Shown: in pieces, positions 31,439 through 41,448 of the stretch
Numbering within the stretch: the stretch's first letter is position 1
Layout of the letters: each line of letters begins with the position of its first letter
From: Chrysophaeum taylorii
Taxonomy: Eukaryota > Sar > Pelagophyceae > Pelagomonadales > Pelagomonadaceae
Assembly: GCA_029834535.1 (NCBI GenBank)
Contig: JAQMWT010000109.1
Coordinates: 62,001-126,000 of the forward strand
Length of the DNA stretch: 64,000 bases
Reading direction: 5' to 3'
Position numbers and translations under genes: made by a program
Notes under the pieces: generated by a model
What the model saw: the letters and a program-made list of their open reading frames with translations, nothing else
The model's database searches: none
Told to the model about the DNA's origin: nothing

Positions 31439-33880
31439 TTACGACCCCCGGGATAAAACAAGCACATCGTGAACCGCCGTTGTTTTTCTTGTTGAACCGC
31501 CCCGGGCGGTGGTGGTGGTCGCATCGGCAATGTCGCGGGCGTAGTGGAAGAAGACGTCGAGGGACATGTCGGCGATAAAAATGAAGCCGCGCGCAGCCCG
31601 GACGCGGGCGTCGGGATGGTGTCTAAAATAGGCGCGGCCGAGAAGGGTCGTGAGGGCGGCGTACTGGGCGTGCTGGATCTTCTGACTCCACGCGCTGAAG
31701 GGGCCGTCGAATTCGGGCGCGGGGAACGGGGCGTCGCGTTGGGTGCGGAACGCGGTCTCGAAGCAGGCAGCGAGATCAGCGTGGTTCGCGGGGGTCACGG
31801 GGAAGAAGAGGGAGGCCTCGGACGCGTGAAAGCTGAACCAGACGTTCCGGTATCCCCAGACGCGAACGTCGTTGTTATCGCGTCTTCGCTGGCCGTCAAA
31901 GTGGATCTTGCAGGCCGCCGTGACGGCCTGGAGGACTTTATAGTGCGTGTCCGGGCCCGATCCCTCGGGATCGAGGGCCACGGTCACGACGTCGGGCGGG
32001 CGGCGGTCGAGGAGGTCGCAGATAGGGCGAACGTCGCGGCCGAGCTCGGGGTCTTGGGCGAAAACGCGTTTTCCCTGGTAAAACCCAAGGCGGAGGTGTT
32101 TGACGGCCTCGGACGGCCGGAAGCCGTGCCACCCCCAGACCACGTCGGCCTCAAACTCGCGCAGCATGCCCTTCAGCCGTTGGTATTCGGGACGGTCTCT
32201 CGTGCCCGGTGGCCGGGTCTCGAAGTAGGCGGCGGCGTCGCGGCACGACGCGCCGAGGTCCGAGTCGGGCCCAAAGACGGTCGCGACGATCCGAAGCGTG
32301 CGACGTATCGCCCCGACGGCCTCGGCGCGCGGGTCCTTGGCCGCGCGACCGTCGAGGACGCGGTCGACGTCTTCGTCGGCCGCCTCGGGATCGTCGGGCG
32401 CGAACACGAGCTCTCGCGCGCGGGCGCCGCCGTCCGGCGCGAGCGTCCCCGGCGCGTCCGGCGGCAGCGTCGAATCGAGCCACTCGGCGGCGCGCCGGAG
32501 CTCGCGGGCCGCGTGGGCGTTGGTGACACCGTTGAAGCCGCTCGTCGCATATGCGAACGTGTGGTGGTTGGACGAGTCGCGGAAGAGTGCCGACGCGAGC
32601 GCGAGGTACGCGAGAACCACGTCGTCGTGATGAGGTGCCGTGTGGAGGTACGCGGTCGCCGTGCGGTCGGCCTCGCGCAGCCCGTGGTCGATCTTGGCGA
32701 CGAGCGAATTTCTCGCGTCGCGCGAGTACTTTTCAGCCGTGCCGTCATCGAGACGCACCAACGCGCGACCCAAAGTATCGTCTCGCCAGTCTTCAAACCT
32801 CAGGTCGTCGAGCCGCTTCCCGAGCCGCAAAGCGATGTCGATCCCGACGCGCTCGGCGTCCTGCTCGGAGAGGTCCTCGAGTCGCCGTTGCACGAGCCGC
32901 GACGCCGCCGAGCGCGTCACGACGAACCGGGCTTTCAAGAGGCGCCGCAACGCCGACGCCGGAATCTCGGGACCGAGCGAGCGCGCCGCCGCATCCCGGA
33001 CCACGCCAGCCTTGGCGTCGCCGGCGGCGAACACGAGACACACGGCGTCGTCGTTGCGAGAGATCGTCTCGAGGCCGATCGTCACGACCTTGCCGCCTCG
33101 CACGATGCCCCCCAAATCGGGGGCCGCGGCAGCCATTGTCTCGTAGTTTGTCGCGCACAGCCGAGTCGTCGAATACGGCGATCCGCCGCGGCAGTTGAAG
33201 GCGACGTGCCCGTCGGGTCCCAACCCGCCGAGCCAAAAACCAATGCCCCCCAAGCCCCGGATCGCGTCCTCGTACGCGTCGCAGTACGCATCCACCCCCC
33301 GTATCGCCGCGGCCTGCTGCGCTTCGTCCGGCCCGCGCGGCTCGCGCGTTCGCAACGACAAGTCGACGACGCTCCCCGGTCCGAACACTGCTCCCGCGTT
33401 CGTTCCCACGCACCCGACGCCCCAAGTGTCTATGAGGAGCGCCTTGTCGGGATCAAGTCCAAACCCCCGAATGTAGTGCTCCTCGACGTACGCCCGGAAG
33501 CTGTTCGCTCGCGTTGGATCCATCGGATAAAACTCGTCCATCTGCACGAAATGCAGCGACCGCATCGACGGTTTTCTGGTCGGATCGAGTCCCGCCTCCC
33601 GCAGCTCGGAGCCCGACGCCTCCCAGTTTGTCAACAACCGCCGCACCTGCCGGATAAAGTGCTCGGGAGTCCGCCCCGTCGGCAGCGAAATGACGCCGCC
33701 GGGATGGTCGCACACCCACTCGATAAACCTGAGAGCGACGGCGCGACCCAAGTCAGGTACGCTCCCGACCTCGAGAACCGGCACCGCCTCGCCCTCGTAC
33801 TGGGCCTTCTGGCGCCCCGACCGTCGCAGAATCCACTTCTCTACGGGGGACAACAACAAGGCGGCCTCGTCCGAACCCAT
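31439..33880 (-). CDS. NagB-like deaminase fused to LmbE-like deacetylase
   Basis: An 813-residue single exon with ATG at 33,880. The N-terminal half is a glucosamine-6-phosphate deaminase/isomerase (NagB) fold: phosphate loop SLPTGRTPEHF (about residue 64), VQMDEFYPMDPTRANSF, and the signature GGLGPDGHVAFNCRGGSP (usually G.G.DGHIAFNEPG), then GDAKAGVVRDA. From about residue 390 an LmbE/PIG-L-like domain begins with YLHTAPHHDDVVLAYLA, matching the zinc motif (usually APHPDD), and continues to GWHGFRPSEAV. The same two-domain order is known in Bacteroidetes proteins annotated as glucosamine-6-phosphate deaminase-like. A role in amino-sugar metabolism is likely, but substrate is unproven because the final Glu of the NagB signature is replaced. 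A plus-strand open frame over the whole gene is a shadow. Confidence 0.88.
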   Translation of the reverse strand: MGSDEAALLLSPVEKWILRRSGRQKAQYEGEAVPVLEVGSVPDLGRAVALRFIEWVCDHPGGVISLPTGRTPEHFIRQVRRLLTNWEASGSELREAGLDPTRKPSMRSLHFVQMDEFYPMDPTRANSFRAYVEEHYIRGFGLDPDKALLIDTWGVGCVGTNAGAVFGPGSVVDLSLRTREPRGPDEAQQAAAIRGVDAYCDAYEDAIRGLGGIGFWLGGLGPDGHVAFNCRGGSPYSTTRLCATNYETMAAAAPDLGGIVRGGKVVTIGLETISRNDDAVCLVFAAGDAKAGVVRDAAARSLGPEIPASALRRLLKARFVVTRSAASRLVQRRLEDLSEQDAERVGIDIALRLGKRLDDLRFEDWRDDTLGRALVRLDDGTAEKYSRDARNSLVAKIDHGLREADRTATAYLHTAPHHDDVVLAYLALASALFRDSSNHHTFAYATSGFNGVTNAHAARELRRAAEWLDSTLPPDAPGTLAPDGGARARELVFAPDDPEAADEDVDRVLDGRAAKDPRAEAVGAIRRTLRIVATVFGPDSDLGASCRDAAAYFETRPPGTRDRPEYQRLKGMLREFEADVVWGWHGFRPSEAVKHLRLGFYQGKRVFAQDPELGRDVRPICDLLDRRPPDVVTVALDPEGSGPDTHYKVLQAVTAACKIHFDGQRRRDNNDVRVWGYRNVWFSFHASEASLFFPVTPANHADLAACFETAFRTQRDAPFPAPEFDGPFSAWSQKIQHAQYAALTTLLGRAYFRHHPDARVRAARGFIFIADMSLDVFFHYARDIADATTTTARGGSTRKTTAVHDVLVLSRGS

Positions 33881-34671
33881 GACGTCACTAGGATTGTTTG
33901 TTGTAGGCAGACATATTCCTTCCCCAACGGGTCTTTTATTATTCCCATAATTTCAGCGGAGTTTTCTTTCGATTATCTTGCGCAGGCCCGGCGGTGGTGC
34001 CCCAGCCACCTTCCTCATCATCAAAGCGTCAGGGCGCTAGGAATAGGACGATGTAGGCGAATCTCAATACCGTAGGATGTGGCTCCGAGCGCGGACGTCC
34101 GGGCGCCGACGCGCTCTAAACGAACGCGCTCTAATTATTTCGATCTCCCTCCCCCCTTTCGCCGCCACCTTTTCCACACAAACAACATGCCTGTTGGACC
34201 ATTCTGTCCCGGCGCCGCCGCCGTTGCGGCTCTTCTGCGGCTGAGACAATCCCCGGAGGGATGCCGGCGGGCGGTCTAAAAGAGACCAAAATGAAGACGA
34301 GCAAACACCTAAAAAAAGGTCACCTTACCTTAAGCCCCTTAGGTTCGAAGCGGCAGTCCGTAGTGCTAGCCAGCCAGCCGGGTCCCTGAAGGACCGACCG
34401 ACTCCCTTGCCTCTACGCGCACTGCTGCGCAATGCACCCCCCGTTCGCGCTAGAAGAAAAGAATGTGAAGAGAAAGTGGTGAAAAGTGGCGCCGCCGTCC
34501 AAAGTGCAGCACTGCAGCAGCACCGCGGGTGCTATACTCCTGGCGAAGTATTTTCCTCCAAAAGGCAGGGAGCGGTCGATCCGACGACGCGAGTCGTCGT
34601 CGTCGTCGTCGTCGACGTCGACGTCGTCGTCGTTAAGGTGGTGGTGGGGGGGCCACGGGAAGAAAAAAAAA
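33881..34671. other. Intergenic, no gene seen
   Basis: It holds the NagB-LmbE upstream region and the EMC2 downstream region. GTC trinucleotide runs (about 34,595 to 34,640) and A- and G-rich tracts lie close to the EMC2 stop and inflate open frames on both strands. Confidence 0.6.
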
Positions 34672-35598
34672 TTAGCGAAAGGGGGGGGTGTGGTTTGCGA
34701 CGAAGGGGGCGATGGCTTTGGCGACGAGGTCGGAGGGAGCGGCGTGGGATTTGTATATGGATTTGAGGTGTGCCGCCGCGAGGGCGGAAAGCGCGACGTT
34801 GAGCTCGTCGTCGGGCTTGATCTCGCCGACTGCCGAGCAGGTGAGGAGGAGTCCCGTGGGCGCGCGGGCGCTCTTGGCTTGGGCGGCGTGCGAGGTGGCG
34901 AGTTCGACGCAGTGCGCGAAATATTTGCGGGCTTTGAGCAAGGCGTCGAGGCGCTTCGGGCCCGCGAGACCACCGGCATCGGTGTAGTGAAGCTCGCCGA
35001 GGCGGCAGTGGTAGTGCGCGGCCGTCGGTTCGAATAAGGTCAACTCCTCGTAGCAAAATATGGCGTAGGGAAGATTTCCGGACGAGACGTAGGTTTCGGC
35101 GAGTGCTTGCCAGGCGGACCGGTCCGATTGGAAGCGTTCGAGGTACGCCTTGAGCTTCTCCACGTAGCTCGCGACGTCGCCCTGCATCTTGGCGAGACAA
35201 ATCTCGCGCTTGAGGGCGGCGGCATTCGCACCGTTGGACTCGAGCATGGTCGCGTAGGTTTGGGCAGCTTCCTCGAGGTCACCGCGAGCCTCTTGTGTCA
35301 GGCCCTTGAGCCTCGACGCGCGGGCCCCCGTGTCGCCGAACCGGTCGAGGATCGCACTTTCGCACGCTTTCGCGAGCGGAATGTCGTCCACGTCCAGTGC
35401 GGCGATTAGCGTTTGTTCGCGCACGTTCCACACCTCGTCCCCGAGCCGTCGCGAACTCAGCGCGGCCCGCCCGAGCTCGACGACGGCCTCGGGCGCGCGC
35501 ACGCGCGTCGTCCGAATCTGCTTCAGCACGGCCGCCATCGCGCCTGCCTTCTGGGCGCGACGCACCTCTTGTTGCGTCAACGACGACGACGACAACAT
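34672..35598 (-). CDS. EMC2: ER membrane protein complex subunit 2 (TPR protein)
   Basis: About 308 residues. I chose the ATG at 35,598 (MLSSSSLTQQEV) because the longer frame starts with GTG. The protein is all-helical with tetratricopeptide-like repeats, and its middle matches EMC2: SDRSAWQALAETYVSSGNLPYAIFCYEELTLFEP followed by LGELHYTDAGG and ARKYFAHCVELA. EMC2 is the cytosolic scaffold subunit of the ER membrane complex that inserts tail-anchored and multi-pass proteins. Length is close to the usual roughly 300 residues. The acidic N-terminal half also has helix pairs (AKACESAILDRFGDTGARASRLKGL) typical of the family. Single exon. Confidence 0.85.
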   Translation of the reverse strand: MLSSSSLTQQEVRRAQKAGAMAAVLKQIRTTRVRAPEAVVELGRAALSSRRLGDEVWNVREQTLIAALDVDDIPLAKACESAILDRFGDTGARASRLKGLTQEARGDLEEAAQTYATMLESNGANAAALKREICLAKMQGDVASYVEKLKAYLERFQSDRSAWQALAETYVSSGNLPYAIFCYEELTLFEPTAAHYHCRLGELHYTDAGGLAGPKRLDALLKARKYFAHCVELATSHAAQAKSARAPTGLLLTCSAVGEIKPDDELNVALSALAAAHLKSIYKSHAAPSDLVAKAIAPFVANHTPPFR

Positions 35599-35653
35599 GA
35601 TGACCGACCTCCTCGAGAGCACCAGCGAAAGAGAGGCGACCTTTGTTGTTGTT

Positions 35654-35661
35654 ACTTACCC
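35654..35661. promoter_or_regulatory. ACTTACCC motif upstream of EMC2
   Basis: The same octamer occurs 56 bases before the EMC2 ATG, between the HECT and SmB start codons (38,249) and 58 bases before the SAM-domain gene ATG (45,296). It may be a promoter element. On the minus strand it reads GGGTAAGT, also resembling a splice donor. Confidence 0.3.
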
Positions 35662-35798
35662 TAGGAAAGAGTGACCACTCTGATTTCTCCCAAAGTGGGG
35701 GGGACCTTTCCACCTTCCTGCCTTCCCCAAGAGGAGGAGCCCTTGGTGTCTGCCCAGAAAAAAGGGTGGCATAAGATAAGATGGGATGGGGTGGGGAC

Positions 35799-35840
35799 AG
35801 ATCAGATCAGATCAGATCAGATCGGATCAGATCGGATCGG
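35799..35840. repeat. GATCA/GATCG pentamer microsatellite
   Basis: About eight units of AGATC and variants lie between the EMC2 upstream region and the HECT 3' end. Confidence 0.9.
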
Positions 35841-35905
35841 TCGCCCCGAGACGTCGCCCTTGGAAAATAAATAAGAGGAGTCGCAGCATGTCGGCGATCG
35901 ATCGG

Positions 35906-38223
35906 TCAGTCCATAGTGAAGCCTGCGCGCGAGAGCACATGGTTGGTCGAGTGCGCGACCGAATCCGTACCCGTGGCATCCATGGAAATGATGACCTTGA
36001 GGCTGGCCTCGAGCTCGTCGCGCGTCGAGTAGAGCGGGAGGTCGAGGCGGTTAAAACCTGGGTAAGTCAAGTCAAGTCACAAGTCACAAGTCACAAGTCA
36101 CAAGTCACAAGTCACAAGTCAAGTCAGCGAGCAAAAAAACGGGGAACTCACAGGTGTGGGCGCGGGGGAAGCGGAGCTCGTTGCGGGGAAGGCTCTGGAT
36201 GCAGAATCGCTGGTACTTGCCGTCGTTGCGCTGGAGGGCCTTAAAGCCGTGGCAGGGCACTCGGGAGGAGCCCGTGCAGAACTGGAGGAGCTTCGCTTTT
36301 TGGGGCTGATCGAGGGCTTGCACGGCCTTCCCTGCGAGTATTATTGATCAGAAGCAAGAAGAAAAAAAAGTCCTCCTCACAGAACCAGACGATGACGGCG
36401 TGCTTGGAGCCGCGGCGGCGGTACTCGCCGGCGTATTCGGTGTTGGCGGCCCAGTCGTCGACGTCGATCGAGGGCGAGCCGCATATCAAGAGGTCGAGCT
36501 CGTGGGCGTCGAAGACTGCGAGGAGGTCGGCCGGGATGACCGAGAAGAGGCCACGCGCAATACGCCAGACGGCGGGGGCGGCGGCCTCGACGACGTGGTA
36601 TCGCCAGAGGGCGCGGACGTAGTCGAGCTTGTTGTCGTCGGCGACGGGGACGTGACGGCCACCGGGGGTGAGTTCGCGGACAACCCCGGCGCCCGCGGGG
36701 TCTTCATAGTACAAAGAATCCCGTCGGCCTTCGACTACGAGCGCGCCGTCGTCGTCGAAGGCGGCGCCGGCCGTCGTCGCCGGCACGGCGACAGAAAAAT
36801 CCAAGTCGAGGAGGCCGACGTTCGAGTTGTCTAGGAGCCAGGCCACGTTGCGCGCGAGGTCGGAGTCGAGGTCCTCGAGGTCGTCGAATTCGAGGGGCCG
36901 GCCGAGGAGTTGCTTGTAGACGGGGAGCGCGAGGGGCGCGCGGAGGGGCACGTGCTCGCAGATAGCCTTTCCGATGAGCCGCCCCGCAAATTCGTAGAGT
37001 TCGTCGGCGCGGGGATGACCACCCACCGTGAGCGGGAGCGAGGCCATCGGCTCGCAGGCGTAGGCGTCGTGGGCGCGCCGGAAGACACCGACGGCGGGCT
37101 CGAAGAGGGCGTCGCACGCGAGGCCGAACCACTCGCGCTCGAGCCCGCCGACGTCTATGCCGGGTTCGTCGACGAATTGCACGCGCATCCACTGGCGGAG
37201 CTGCTTCTCGTCGAGGGCGAGGAGCTGCTGGACCGAGTCCTCGAGGAGGCACTCGCGCCGCACCTCGAGCCGCGCGTGACCTTCGCTCGGAGGCCGCCGC
37301 AGCTTTTCCAGCTGCTGTTCGAGCCAGAGGTGCTTGTCGCCAAACGCGAGCCGCGACACGCGCTCCACCTCCTCCTGCTCGCCCTTGGTCTCGTCGTCGT
37401 CGTCGTCGTCGTCTTCGTTGACGACCGGCACGTACTCCTCCTCCTCCTCCTCCTCCTCCTCCTCTTCGTCGATCGACGACGACGACGAGTCTTCGCTCTT
37501 GCGAACGCGCGTACGGCGTCTCACGCGCGCGGCCGAATTCGACCTCGAGTAGTCGCGCGCGAGCGAGCCCGGGCCGTCGAAGGTCGCGCGCCGCGCCTCG
37601 CGGATGGCGTGGCTCTCGTCGCTCCGCCACTCGACCACAGCGGCGACGACCCCGTCCTCGCGCGCCCCCCCCTCGAGCCCCCACCCCCTCGCCTCGCGCC
37701 GCCACCGCCCGCGCCGCGCCGCGCGACGCTGTCGCCTCGTCAGCTCCACCGCGGGCGCCTCGACGTCCCTGCTCGGCGGCGTCGCGCGGAGCAAACCAGC
37801 CGCGCGCTGCGACTGGCTTTCGACCTCGCGCGCCCGAGGCCCCGTCGCCGTCGCGTGCTCGAGCCCGCAGATGTCGCACGATCGACGGACGCGACGGTTT
37901 TCGAGTCCGCAGACGGGACACCGCCACTCGCCGCCCTCCCGCACGAACACCGACTCGTGGTCCGCCTCCTCCAACAACGGCTGGGTCAGCTCGGCGGACA
38001 GATATCGAGCGCTTAGCCCCGACAGCCGTCGTAGCCGCCGGACGATGCAGGTCGAAAAACAGCAACACACGAGACACGCGAGGATTGCGAGAAACAAACA
38101 CGCCTCCTCGAGCTGGGGATCGTCGTTCCCCGACCCCACGTCGTCGTTCGACCCGTCGTCGTCCTGGGGAGATCCCAAATCCGTCGTGTTCGAACTCCGA
38201 AGCAGGAGCCGACTCAACATCAT
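35906..38223 (-). CDS. Membrane-anchored HECT E3 ubiquitin ligase with RanBP2-type zinc finger (four exons)
   Basis: Exons on the minus strand: 38,223 to 36,381; 36,331 to 36,152; 36,057 to 35,971; 35,922 to 35,906. ATG at 38,223 (the longer frame starts with GTG). Order of parts: short N-terminus, one hydrophobic segment (CLFLAILACLVCCCFSTCIV, about residues 42 to 61), zinc finger EWRCPVCGLENRRVRRSCDICG (C-x2-C-x10-C-x2-C; about residue 100), basic and poly-acidic low-complexity region, then the HECT domain (LRQWMRVQFVDEPGIDVGGL, NPAVG-like VGVFRRAH, FAGRLIGKAI). Splicing restores VIVWFWKAVQALDQPQKAKL, FCTGSSRVPCHGFKAL, LRFPRAHTCFNRLDLP with the catalytic Cys, and the end DATGFTMD. HECT ligases accept ubiquitin on that Cys and pass it to substrates. 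The membrane segment suggests an organelle-surface ligase. Confidence 0.9.
35923..35970 (-). other. HECT gene intron 3, 48 bases
   Basis: On the minus strand it starts GTACGG and ends CGCGCAG. Removal gives the C-terminus SMDATGFTMD, like the usual acidic-GF ending of HECT proteins. Retained, it would add about 16 residues in frame. Confidence 0.7.
36058..36151 (-). other. HECT gene intron 2, 94 bases, contains a heptamer repeat
   Basis: Minus-strand donor GTGAGT and acceptor TTACCCAG. It splits the catalytic cysteine codon after its first base (T|GT). Most of the intron is a run of AAGTCAC heptamers. Confidence 0.88.
36064..36126. repeat. AAGTCAC heptamer tandem repeat inside HECT intron 2
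   Basis: About seven near-perfect copies of AAGTCAC, flanked by shorter AAGTC units on both sides. Confidence 0.95.
36332..36380 (-). other. HECT gene intron 1, 49 bases
   Basis: Minus-strand donor GTGAGG, T-rich interior and acceptor ACTCGCAG. Removal joins VIVWF to WKAVQALDQ, restoring the conserved HECT stretch. Without it the frame runs through phenylalanine-rich nonsense. Confidence 0.88.
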
Positions 38224-38291
38224 CACGATGCCTTTTTTTTTAGTAAACACTTACCCTTATTATTTGTGCACTTTTGGAACCGTCGTCAATC
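38224..38291. promoter_or_regulatory. 68-base divergent promoter between HECT ligase and SmB
   Basis: The two start codons, ATG at 38,223 (minus) and 38,292 (plus), are separated by 68 bases that must hold both 5' leaders and at least core promoter signals. It contains a T-run, ACTTACCC (38,249 to 38,256) and TTATTATTTG. Confidence 0.65.
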
Positions 38292-38870
38292 ATGGCGATG
38301 GCAAAGAGTTCCAAGATGCTCAACTTCATCAACTACCGGATGCGGGTGACCATCGCCGACAGCCGCACGCTGGTCGGCACCTTCCTTGCCTTCGACAAGC
38401 ACATGAACCTCGTCCTGGCCGACACCGAGGAGTACCGGAAAGTGAAACAAAAAAAAGGCACCGTCGGCATCAGCGAGGAGCGCGAGGAAAAGAGGACCCT
38501 CGGCCTCGTCCTCCTCCGCGGCGAGATGGTCGTCTCGCTCTCCGTCGACGGACCCCCTCCGCCGGAAGACGACTTGCGGGCGGTCATTGGCGGGCCCGGC
38601 ATGGGCCGCGCCGCCGGGAGGGGCCTGCCCACCGCCCCCCTTGGCGCCGCGCCGATGGGCCTCGGCGGCCCCGTAAGGGGCATCGGAGCCCCGAGCGCGA
38701 CCATGATGGCCCCGCCGCCGGGCCAAGTCGCGGCACAGGCCCCGCCAGGAGGACAATTCTTCGGCCGCGGCATGGCCGTGCCACCCGGGGGGATGCCTCC
38801 GCCTCCCGGCATGGCGCTGGGCGGCGCCCCCGGAATCCCACCCCCGCCGCCGCGCCCGCCCGGCACGTGA
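38292..38870 (+). CDS. SNRPB: Small nuclear ribonucleoprotein SmB
   Basis: About 192 residues. The ATG at 38,292 ([19 protein letters not shown]) is chosen because the longer frame starts with TTG. Sm1 motif: [30 protein letters not shown]. Sm2 motif: [20 protein letters not shown]. Both match SmB closely (IRGENVVSMTVEGPP in other species). A Gly/Pro/Met-rich tail ([20 protein letters not shown]) is also typical. SmB is one of seven Sm proteins forming the ring on U1, U2, U4 and U5 snRNAs in the nucleus. The single exon ends with TGA, which shows that TGA is a normal stop here. Confidence 0.95.
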   Translation: MAMAKSSKMLNFINYRMRVTIADSRTLVGTFLAFDKHMNLVLADTEEYRKVKQKKGTVGISEEREEKRTLGLVLLRGEMVVSLSVDGPPPPEDDLRAVIGGPGMGRAAGRGLPTAPLGAAPMGLGGPVRGIGAPSATMMAPPPGQVAAQAPPGGQFFGRGMAVPPGGMPPPPGMALGGAPGIPPPPPRPPGT

Positions 38871-41448
38871 GAAGAGGACTACCTCTTTGATGATGGATAT
38901 GATGCCGTCTGTCCACGAGTTCGAATGCGACACGAATTTTATTACTATTTATGGTTGGCAACTAACTCCCACGCCCTTTCAATCTCAGGCGGTGGAGTCG
39001 AGATGTCGTTTAAGTGGTATCGTAGTCATGATATGGGCCGCGGCTCGCCGTGGGATAACGACCAGCTGCCGACTCGCTCGCATTGGTCGTGGGCTTGCGT
39101 ATTATAAGCTTCGAACAACCACTCGCCGCGAGGGAGGATGATGATGAGGTTCGCTTAAGCCGAGAGACGAGGCGCCGCCTGAAGTTGTTGGGTATATTAC
39201 AGGGACTTGGCGAGCGAGACACCTCCCCCGGCTAAAGCCCTGCGACTTGGCCGTCACGGCGACGTAAACCGCCCAGGCGAGGCGCGGCTCGCTCGAAGAG
39301 GTACTCGTCGATCGCGGGGGCAGTAACGCGCCAAGGTGATGATGGCAAGGCGACGCTGCTGCCGTAAGCTGGAGCACGTGGAGCGTGCCGGTGACGTCGT
39401 AGAGCACGGCGAGCAAGGTGCACTTTCGAAACTTAATGTGCGTGGGCGCGTGGAAGCCGACGTCCCATCGGGCCACACGAGGGCGTACCTCGTCATTCAG
39501 CGTGCCGATCGCCGGTGCTCGTGCTGTGTCGACGAAAAACGCCGTGTGAACCTCGAGCCTTTTTGGGTTTCGTTCTTGTTTTCTCGCTTCCTGTAACTCG
39601 CGGTGGCGCGCCACAGTGCTTGAGTCTGTGATGCCTGCGATATTCGTCGGGACCGCGGAGTCCCGGGGTTTTATTTACTTTTGGGTTTGGTAGCCTCCAT
39701 TGCCGTCATCGGGCAGTGCGGGGTGCACATTCAAAAGCGACTGCAGACCTTGCGACGTATCTGGTCTCGCAGGCGCCCTACGTCGTCAACCATTTGGCCC
39801 CGGCTTTGCTGCGCGAGAATCCTCTTCCTCGAGCGCGCTGTCTCCGCGGGCTCGCGTTGAGGCCCGGCCGCTGTTTGGGCTAGCGGCTGTGTGTTCTGGG
39901 CCAACCAGCTTGCGATCCCGCCGTATGCGCGACGCCCTCGGCGACACTCCATGCGGCCGCAGCGGCGCGAACTGACGCCATCGACCATCGCCGCCTTGGG
40001 AGCCTGGAAGGGGGGCGTGCCGTTCCACCACAACAGCGCCGCCTCTGGAGCCTTAGTTGACTCGATCCGGTTCTCGGCTGGCTCTCGCACCCCAGGCGGT
40101 ATTTTTGGTGCGTGCGGGTTCAACATCTCGGGAGGCAACGAGTCTGCGCTCTTTCCAACGATATCTGATCAAAAAGCGCCGTCTCAAAACGTGGTGAATC
40201 GATCGGATTTGCAAGGGTCACAGGTGGCAGTTGCCACTCAGCACGTTCGTTAAAAACGGAGGCAAGCGAGGCAAACTCATTCGCTTACAACTATGGTGAG
40301 TCCGCAGCAGCTTGAATGAGAGGCAGCCCAGGTGGCGGCGAGTCAAGTACGCTCGCTCGAGCACGATTGTGCGTCCAAGGCGATGGCTGGGCTGCGGCCA
40401 TCGGCGAGTCAGAAACGCATAGTAGCCGCAAGTCAGCCTTTTTTTTATCAAGCACGATTGCACCTTCTAGGCGGCGTCAAGTGATGACGGCGATAAGTGC
40501 CAGTCTCGCTCGTCTGAAGAGGCGGTGGAGTCAAGCGCGCTGCCTCGGGTACCATTGCAGATTCAAGGTGGAGATAGCAGCAGGTAGATACGCGACAGCA
40601 TCCCGTGCACGCTCGGTGCCAATGTCTTCATGTACTTGGTCAATGCGCATTCTCGGGTTTTGCGGTTCTATCACAGGTGAAGGCAAATCCGGGGGCGCAC
40701 GCGCTTGAGGCGACAATTCAGGTACGCTGGCACGATTGCGCTCTAAAGGTGGCGGCGGCGGCAGAAACGCTGCGAGAGTCGATGTCGGTTGCGAGACCAG
40801 ATGCTCAATCATTGGCGTCACGTTGCGCCTGTCACGCATAACGCGCGATTTTTTTTTGGCGTGAGGTAAGCTAGCCACCCGGTCCCGCGTAAGGCCCCGT
40901 TGCAAGCAGCGCTCGCGCAAATACGGCATCGTTCGATGGCTCATCTTCAGCGCCTTTGGCGAGGCCAGCAAGGTGTGCCACAATCACGCACTTGTCTGCG
41001 CGATCGCCGAGAGGGTGAGGCTCGACAGCGCCTGAGCCAACGTAACCGAGGCCACGGGCTCCGCCTTTTGAACCGCGAGAAGGAGAGCCTCGCAGCTGAC
41101 TCGCCCTCATCCCCTCAGCCACGTTTTCGCCACGGGCAGCCCAACCCAGGCCGCCCGCGCACAGCAGGGCGTCACTCTCCGTCGAATGCATGTCCGGTCC
41201 GGCGGCAAGACGCATCCGGCCCTCTCCACTCTTCGGCTCTTCGGGTCTTCGGGTCTTCGTCCCCGCGCGACATCACTACTCAAGGTCCGTTATAAAGTCC
41301 GAACGGATTTGTGCGTTACTGACAGCTGCCAAGACCACGTCACTTGAGGGGGTGTCCAAGAAATGTTGTCCAAGAACCGCACACGTCATCTTCGAAGGAG
41401 GGTCCGTGCCAAAGCGTGATCGCACCCCATATCATAGCGCAGCGTGCC
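38871..41448. other. Gene-poor 2.5-kb stretch
   Basis: No gene could be supported. Overlapping frames of 80 to 135 codons occur on both strands (for example 39,731 to 40,138 minus and 39,891 to 40,253 plus) without motifs. It contains a degenerate dispersed repeat at about 40,330 to 40,790. The last few hundred bases probably include the promoter and leader of the dehydrogenase gene. Confidence 0.5.
40330..40790. repeat. Degenerate repeat, four related cores
   Basis: Cores of about 30 bases start near 40,361 (GCACGATTGTGCGTCCAAGGCG), 40,451 (GCACGATTGCACCTTCTAGGCG), 40,549 (GTACCATTGCAGATTCAAGGTGG) and 40,727 (GCACGATTGCGCTCTAAAGGTGG). GTCAAG or ATTCAGGTACGCT-like sequence precedes several of them. 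Spacing is irregular, about 90 to 180 bases. Confidence 0.6.

Noticed and set aside
30873-31472. 186- and 147-codon frames on opposite strands
   Set aside because: Basic, low-complexity, no motif, mutually overlapping; expected by chance in GC-rich DNA.
31544-34075. 843-codon plus-strand frame over the NagB-LmbE gene
   Set aside because: It mirrors codon bias of the minus-strand gene (GC-rich third positions), is dominated by Arg, Glu, Val and Gly and has no domain. The minus strand carries clear NagB and LmbE motifs.
36064-36126. Heptamer run as a CRISPR-like array
   Set aside because: Units are 7 bases with no spacers and lie in a spliceosomal intron.
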